From assembly GCA_900541835.1 (NCBI GenBank), contig UQLL01000014.1, forward strand, positions 1-59,333: a stretch of DNA of 59,333 bases, read 5' to 3'. How positions within the stretch are numbered: position 1 is the first letter of the stretch; each line of letters begins with the position of its first letter. Made by a program: the position numbers and the translations under genes. The notes beneath the pieces are model-generated. The model was not told where the DNA came from, searched no databases, and worked only from the letters and a program-made list of their open reading frames with translations. This document shows positions 55,254 through 59,333 of the stretch, in pieces. This DNA is from an uncultured Porphyromonadaceae bacterium. GTDB taxonomy: Bacteria; Bacteroidota; Bacteroidia; Bacteroidales; Muribaculaceae.

Positions 55254-56338
55254 CAGAATCGGGTTGTGCGGGCCAGCAGCAGCTCGTCGAGCAGTACCAT
55301 GGCGGCCATCGCTTCGACGACGGGGACGGCGCGAATGGCCACGCAGGGATCGTGGCGGCCTTTCGGCTCAAGTATTACTGACTCTCCCCGGTAGTTGAAG
55401 GTCGGGACGGGATACGGACGTGTGGGAGTGGGCTTGAAGGCTACCGACAGACGGATGTCCTCGCCGGTGGAGACGCCCCCCTCAATGCCTCCGCAGTGGT
55501 TTTGCTCGGTGCGGATGCGCAGCTCCGATCCGCTGCCGGTGGCGCTGGTGTATGTGTCTATTGCCTCTCGGCCGTACATGGCAGCGGACTTCATTCCGAG
55601 GCCGAACTCCACTCCGCGGGCGGCGTTGATGCTCATCATGGCCTGGGCCAGGCGGGCGGTGAGCTTGTCGTAAACGGGTGAACCGAGTCCGGCTGGAACG
55701 CCCCGGACTATCAGCGACACACGTCCTCCAACGCTGTCCTCCAGGCCCTCGAATACGCTTTCATACTCGTCTGTCAGCGCCCTGGTAGGAGCGAAGAAAG
55801 GAGAGGCGTCGATGTCGGCACGGGTTGCTTGCACGACGTACGGGTCGGACATCTGCACGGGACCCAGGCCGCTCAGGTAGGCGAGGATTTCCACGCCCTC
55901 AGCACGCAGGAACTGCTCGGCGAGGGCTCCGGCCACTACGCGTGTGAATGTCTGGCGGGCGGAGGCTCGGCCGCCGCCACGATATTCGCGGATGCCGTAC
56001 TTGACGAAGGTGGTGTAGTCGGCGTGTCCGGGGCGGAAAGTGTCGCGCAGGTGCACGTAGTCGCCGGAGCGGGTATCCTGGTTGCATACCATGAAGGCGA
56101 TGGGGGTGCCGAGAGTCACGCCATGCTCGTCGAGACCGGAGAGCCACTGCACCCGGTCGGTCTCGCGACGCTGAGTGGTGAAGCGGTTGCGGCATGGGCG
56201 ACGACGGTCCACCGCAGACTGCACGGCATCGAGATCGAGCAGCCAGTTGGCAGGGCATCCGTCGATGATGCCGCCGATGGCGGGTCCGTGGCTCTCGCCG
56301 AAGTCGGTGAGGCGGTAGATATGGCCGAATGTGTTCAC
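55253..56338 (-). CDS. aroC: Chorismate synthase
   Basis: 361 aa, usual length. It eliminates phosphate from EPSP to give chorismate, using reduced FMN. Signature segments are FGESHGPAIGGIIDGCPANW (12-31), the histidine in the central STHxxE-type region, EYRGGGRASARQTFTRVVAGALA, GVEFGLGMKSAAMYGREAID, NHCGGIEGGVSTGEDIRLSVAFKPTPT and GRHDPCVAIRAVPVVEAM. Overlaps ybaK by 4 nt and the YhcC gene by 1 nt. Its product is the source for the men genes elsewhere in the window. Confidence 0.97.
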   Translation of the reverse strand: MNTFGHIYRLTDFGESHGPAIGGIIDGCPANWLLDLDAVQSAVDRRRPCRNRFTTQRRETDRVQWLSGLDEHGVTLGTPIAFMVCNQDTRSGDYVHLRDTFRPGHADYTTFVKYGIREYRGGGRASARQTFTRVVAGALAEQFLRAEGVEILAYLSGLGPVQMSDPYVVQATRADIDASPFFAPTRALTDEYESVFEGLEDSVGGRVSLIVRGVPAGLGSPVYDKLTARLAQAMMSINAARGVEFGLGMKSAAMYGREAIDTYTSATGSGSELRIRTEQNHCGGIEGGVSTGEDIRLSVAFKPTPTRPYPVPTFNYRGESVILEPKGRHDPCVAIRAVPVVEAMAAMVLLDELLLARTTRF

Positions 56339-56832
56339 TTCTCTGTGGTCAAATCGGTGGGCGTTGCCTGTGTGAAGTCCACGAGAGCCTGGGGAGCGAT
56401 GGCGACCTGCAATCCGCGCTGCCCGGCGGAGACGAACATCTCCTCCAGCTCCAGGCAGTCTCGCTGGATGAAGGTGGGCAGCTTGGTCTTCATTCCCACG
56501 GGTGAACAGCCGCCGCGGATATAGCCGGTCAGCGGCAGCAGCTCGCGGACGTGTATCATCTCGACCTTCTTGGCTCCGATGGCGCGGGCGGCTTTCTTCA
56601 GGTCGACCTCCTCAGCACCAGGTATGACGCAGACGAACAGCTGCTTGCCGGCGCGGAGCACGAGTGTCTTGTAGACCTGGCGGATGTCCTCGCCGAGGGC
56701 CTCGGCCACGTGGGTAGCCTCCAGATGCTCCTCGTCGACGGGGTACGGCACGAGCCTATAGGCAACGCCGGCCCGGTCGAGCAGACGGGCCGCGTTGGTT
56801 TTCTGTGTCTTGTCGGGAGATTTCTTAGCCAT
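56335..56832 (-). CDS. ybaK: Cys-tRNA(Pro)/Cys-tRNA(Cys) deacylase YbaK/EbsC
   Basis: 165 aa, the normal size. A trans-editing domain that frees mischarged Cys from tRNA(Pro). Motifs are AYRLVPYPVDEEHLEATHVAEALG, QVYKTLVLRAGKQLFVCVIPGAEEVDLKKAARAIGAKKVEMI, TGYIRGGCSPVGMKTKLPTFI and the late LEEMFVSAGQRGLQVAIAPQALVDFT. The conserved lysine/GGxSP pattern is intact. It overlaps rho by 8 nt and aroC by 4 nt, so it is translationally linked to both. Confidence 0.94.
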   Translation of the reverse strand: MAKKSPDKTQKTNAARLLDRAGVAYRLVPYPVDEEHLEATHVAEALGEDIRQVYKTLVLRAGKQLFVCVIPGAEEVDLKKAARAIGAKKVEMIHVRELLPLTGYIRGGCSPVGMKTKLPTFIQRDCLELEEMFVSAGQRGLQVAIAPQALVDFTQATPTDLTTEK

Positions 56833-58933
56833 TCATGTTGTGGAGAATCTCCAGGTTGCTGCGGGTCATCTCCATCTGCTTCTTGATGAACTCGAGGGCC
56901 TCGATGGAGTTCATGTCGCTGATGAACTTGCGGAGCAACCACATGCGATTGAGGATTTCTGGGTTGGTGAGCAGGTCCTCTCGGCGTGTGGAGGAGGCGA
57001 TGATGTCGACTGCGGGGAAGAGACGCTTGTTACTGAGCTTGCGGTCGAGCTGCAGCTCCATGTTGCCGGTGCCCTTGAACTCCTCGAAGATCACCTCGTC
57101 CATCTTGGAGCTGGTCTCTGTCAGGGCTGTGGCGATGATGGTCAGGGAGCCGCCGTTCTCGATGTTGCGGGCCGCGCCGAAGAAGCGCTTGGGCTTCTGG
57201 AGGGCATTGGCGTCGACACCGCCGGAGAGTATCTTGCCGCTGGCCGGCGACACGGTGTTGTATGCGCGGGCCAGGCGGGTAATCGAGTCGAGCATGATGA
57301 CAACGTCGTGGCCGGACTCCACCAGGCGCTTGGCCTTCTCCAGGACGATGCCGGCGATCTTGACGTGGCGCTCGGCGGGCTCGTCAAATGTGGAGGCGAT
57401 GACCTCTGCGTTGACGCTGCGGGCCATGTCGGTCACCTCCTCAGGGCGCTCGTCGATGAGCAGCATTATTATGTATGTGTCGGGGTGGTTGGAGGCGATG
57501 GCGTTGGCGATGTCCTTGAGCAGGATGGTCTTGCCGGTCTTGGGCGGGGCGACGATGAGCGCACGCTGACCCTTGCCGATGGGAGCGAACATGTCGACGA
57601 TGCGCGTGGAGATGTTGCCCATGGGCCCGGAGGTGATGTCGAACTTCTCCTCGGGGAAGAGTGGAGTGAGATGCTCGAAGGGGATGCGGTCGCGCACTGT
57701 GACAGGGTTCTGGCCGTTTACACGGAGCACTTTGCCGAGGGGGAAGTACTTATCGCCGTCGCGGGGCGGATTGACGGTGCATTCCACCACATCGCCGGAC
57801 TTGAGGGCATACTGCTTGATGTGGTTCTGAGCCACGTAGATGTCGTCGGGGCTGGCCAGATAGTTGTAATCGGAGGAACGGAGGAAGCCGAAGCCTTCGG
57901 GCATAAGTTCGAGCACGCCGGTAGCAGTGACGATGTTGTCGAAGGCGAAAGTCTCCTGCTGCTTTGCGGTGGGCACCTGCTGCCGCTGCAGGCGTGCGGA
58001 CTTCTGTTGCTGGCGCTTGCCGAGCTGCTGAGGCTGAGCCTTGGGCTCCTCGATGAGGACGGGGGCGGCGGGGATGGGTGCCGGGGCAAGTGCAGGCTCT
58101 CCTGCACGCTGGGTGCGCGGAGTGAACTTGCGGGTATTAGCCTGGGGAAAGAAGACGTCAAGGGAGGTGTCCTTGGCCTTCGAGGAGCGGAATGTCTTCT
58201 TGCCTATGGGCGTGTTTATCTGAGAGTTGAGAGTTGAGGGCTGGGAGTTGTCGGTGCTGGGGGCCTTCTCGGGCTTGGCCTCGGAAACGGGCTGCTGTTC
58301 AGGCGCGGACTTTTCCTCGGACTTTGGTTCGGACTCGGTTTGGGGTTCGGTGGTTGCTTCGGGCTTAGGCTCCTCGGCGGCTATGTATGTGAGTATGTCG
58401 GTTGTAGGAGCGGCGGAGGCCTCGGCGGGAACGACTGCGGGCTGGGCCTCTTCGCCGGCCTTTGCCTTGGGCTTGCGTCCGCGCCTCTTGGGCTCGGCGG
58501 CGAGAATCGGCAACTCGTCGGTGGTGACGGGCGTCTTGGTTTGAGAGTCTATAGTCGAAGAATTGTCGCCTTGGCCGGTATTCTCTGCGCTGTCGAAGAG
58601 GGTTGGTTCGTCGGCAGGCTGTGCTTTGGGCTTGCGTCCGCGTTTCTTGGACTCGGCAGGAGCTTCGGCTACATCGTCTGCCTTGGCAGCCTTGGTGGTA
58701 CGGGCAGGCTTGGCGGCAGCGTCGGTGGCAGCCTTGGGCTTGCGTCCACGCTTGCGGGGCTGGGCGGCGGACTTCTCGGCCATTTCCTTGGCGGAGGTGA
58801 TGGCCTGGTTGTCGAGAATGTAGTATTCGGCGTCCTGGCGGTCGGCCGAGTCGGCTTTCTTCATACCCATCTCGGCGGCGATGCTGCGCACCTGTTCCGC
58901 TTCCATGGCGTTGAGTTGGTCTATATTGTACAT
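56825..58933 (-). CDS. rho: Transcription termination factor Rho with a long disordered insert
   Basis: 703 aa from the ATG at 58933, against about 420 in E. coli. Residues 1-45 (MYNIDQLNAMEAEQVRSIAA...) are the Rho N-terminal helical domain. Residues about 55-330 are low complexity, with three near-identical RGRKPKA motifs (62-68, 99-104, 151-157), Pro/Glu-rich runs and Gln-rich RQQQKSARLQRQQ. The RNA-binding OB fold (EGFGFLRSSDYNYLASPDDIYV) and the motor follow: Walker A APPKTGKT near 470, LLIDERPEEV, IMLDSITRLARAYN and GGVDANALQKPKRFFGAARN. Residues 228-240 are encoded by 7-bp repeats. Bacteroides Rho inserts have been reported to drive phase separation. A leader of about 260 nt precedes the gene. 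First of the rho-ybaK-aroC-yhcC run. Confidence 0.96.
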   Translation of the reverse strand: MYNIDQLNAMEAEQVRSIAAEMGMKKADSADRQDAEYYILDNQAITSAKEMAEKSAAQPRKRGRKPKAATDAAAKPARTTKAAKADDVAEAPAESKKRGRKPKAQPADEPTLFDSAENTGQGDNSSTIDSQTKTPVTTDELPILAAEPKRRGRKPKAKAGEEAQPAVVPAEASAAPTTDILTYIAAEEPKPEATTEPQTESEPKSEEKSAPEQQPVSEAKPEKAPSTDNSQPSTLNSQINTPIGKKTFRSSKAKDTSLDVFFPQANTRKFTPRTQRAGEPALAPAPIPAAPVLIEEPKAQPQQLGKRQQQKSARLQRQQVPTAKQQETFAFDNIVTATGVLELMPEGFGFLRSSDYNYLASPDDIYVAQNHIKQYALKSGDVVECTVNPPRDGDKYFPLGKVLRVNGQNPVTVRDRIPFEHLTPLFPEEKFDITSGPMGNISTRIVDMFAPIGKGQRALIVAPPKTGKTILLKDIANAIASNHPDTYIIMLLIDERPEEVTDMARSVNAEVIASTFDEPAERHVKIAGIVLEKAKRLVESGHDVVIMLDSITRLARAYNTVSPASGKILSGGVDANALQKPKRFFGAARNIENGGSLTIIATALTETSSKMDEVIFEEFKGTGNMELQLDRKLSNKRLFPAVDIIASSTRREDLLTNPEILNRMWLLRKFISDMNSIEALEFIKKQMEMTRSNLEILHNMNG
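58219..58253. repeat. Degenerate 7-bp repeats inside the rho disordered region
   Basis: tctgaga gttgaga gttgagg gctggga gttgtcg on the plus strand. They encode Rho residues about 228-240 (STDNSQPSTLNSQ), sharing the peptide TLNSQ with MenD. Confidence 0.75.
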
Positions 58934-59202
58934 AGGTGGTATGTGGCTCCGTGCTGACCTTCTGCGGCGCGTACCGCTGTATGCGGCATTTCTGGCACGC
59001 AATCGCCATAAATGCGGCTGGGCCTGAGACACGGCGTATGTGTTTCTTGGCGGTTGGCCTCCCGGAACGAATGTCGGGGAGGGGCGGCGGCGCATTAGAC
59101 GCGCAGGCCGCGGATGAAAAAAGAGTGTGTCGCGAGGTATGTGCTTCGAGGACTGAAAGCCGCAGGGAAAGGAGACCCGGACTCATCGCCTCAAATTCGC
59201 TG
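58934..59202 (-). promoter_or_regulatory. Long leader of rho
   Basis: About 265 nt lie between the rho promoter and the ATG, unlike the short or absent leaders of most genes here. The leader RNA is C-rich in places (GCCGCCGCCCCTCCCCGAC) and low in G just after, which would suit Rho loading and self-attenuation. An ATG at 59186 opens a frame (MSPGLLSLRLSVLEAHTSRH) that runs across the leader and overlaps rho out of frame. I cannot tell if it is used. Confidence 0.4.
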
Positions 59203-59234
59203 CAAAGTTACGAATAAATTCTGAAAACGCCAAA
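59203..59234 (-). promoter_or_regulatory. Promoter of the rho operon
   Basis: Minus-strand TTTG (59234-59231), 20 nt, TAACTTTG (59210-59203), matching the Bacteroidota consensus. Gives a leader of about 260 nt. Confidence 0.7.
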
Positions 59235-59304
59235 TCCACCGACAACGGCATAACGGCATAACCGACTCTCCGTGACCCGAGGGTGTTGCAAAATCCGGCG
59301 AATC

Positions 59305-59328
59305 GTAGGGATGCACCCTGGTGCATCC
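59305..59328. repeat. Palindromic repeat A at the right end of the window
   Basis: GTAGG then GATGCACC, CT, GGTGCATCC: a 9-bp perfect stem (59309-59317 with 59320-59328) with one compensated change (GGATGCACC for GGACGCACC). It is preceded by GTAGG as in the menC copy. Compensatory change in both arms argues that the hairpin matters. Confidence 0.75.
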
Positions 59329-59333
59329 GCTCT

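Overview
The window is one GC-rich (about 60 % by eye), densely coded chromosomal segment of a Bacteroidota bacterium, almost certainly order Bacteroidales. The evidence is an LpxC-FabZ fusion, the type IX secretion (T9SS) translocon SprA with both type A and type B sorted cargo, Rho with a very long disordered insert, menaquinone genes with a short MenE, and promoters of the Bacteroidota form TTTG-N18-20-TAnnTTTG. A Muribaculaceae-like family is a guess. No rRNA, tRNA, CRISPR array, phage or intact insertion sequence was seen.

Layout. 181-777: Crp/Fnr-type regulator (-). 952-4764: lipid A genes lpxD, lpxC/fabZ, lpxA and a DUF805 membrane protein (+), closed by a two-way terminator. 4820-13666 (-): a sugar-phosphate transferase and a CLC protein with CBS domains, then fmt, menD, menB, menC, menE. 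13775-24393 (-): ruvA, sprA (7.5 kb), nadE and a YrdC/Sua5 tRNA-modification gene. 24489-25052 (+): PRiA4_ORF3-like protein. 25053-25689: a gene-free block full of inverted repeats with an orphan promoter. 25690-33682 (-): uvrA, a T9SS type B cargo protein, a membrane-anchored Mur ligase behind an alpha/beta hydrolase, a DUF486 protein and an aquaporin. 33851-38483 (+): small beta-barrel, T9SS-sorted C10 cysteine protease, Zn/Cd-type P1B ATPase. 38529-48773 (-): HEAT-like protein, GH97 glycosidase, TPR protein, kdsA, rsmE, nucleoside permease, ppx, ppk. 48874-50408 (+): thioesterase and dprA. 50392-58933 (-): YcxB-like protein, Ntn hydrolase, uridine phosphorylase, GNAT, recR, YhcC radical SAM protein, aroC, ybaK, rho.

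How the genes fit together. Envelope building recurs: lipid A (lpx genes), the Kdo precursor (kdsA), polysaccharide initiation (sugar transferase), the outer-membrane exit pore of T9SS (SprA) and two likely cargos. Chorismate is made by aroC and used, after a step not encoded here, by menD-menB-menC-menE. Ppk and Ppx make and break polyphosphate. RuvA, RecR, DprA and UvrA are DNA repair and recombination proteins.

The most distinctive features are not classical genes. (1) Three families of short repeats (7-bp tandem repeats, GGACGCACC palindromes, and GCGCTGAARCGGGCGCC elements) lie between genes, and in several places run into reading frames: menC, menD, menE, rsmE and rho. (2) In seven promoters the -7 box stops exactly 4 or 5 nt before an ATG or GTG, which predicts leaderless mRNAs. 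(3) The block at 25053-25689 holds a 28-bp imperfect hairpin, two further inverted repeats and a well-formed promoter with no gene behind it. (4) A membrane Mur ligase is paired with an alpha/beta hydrolase, a candidate for an unassigned envelope peptide or lipid pathway.
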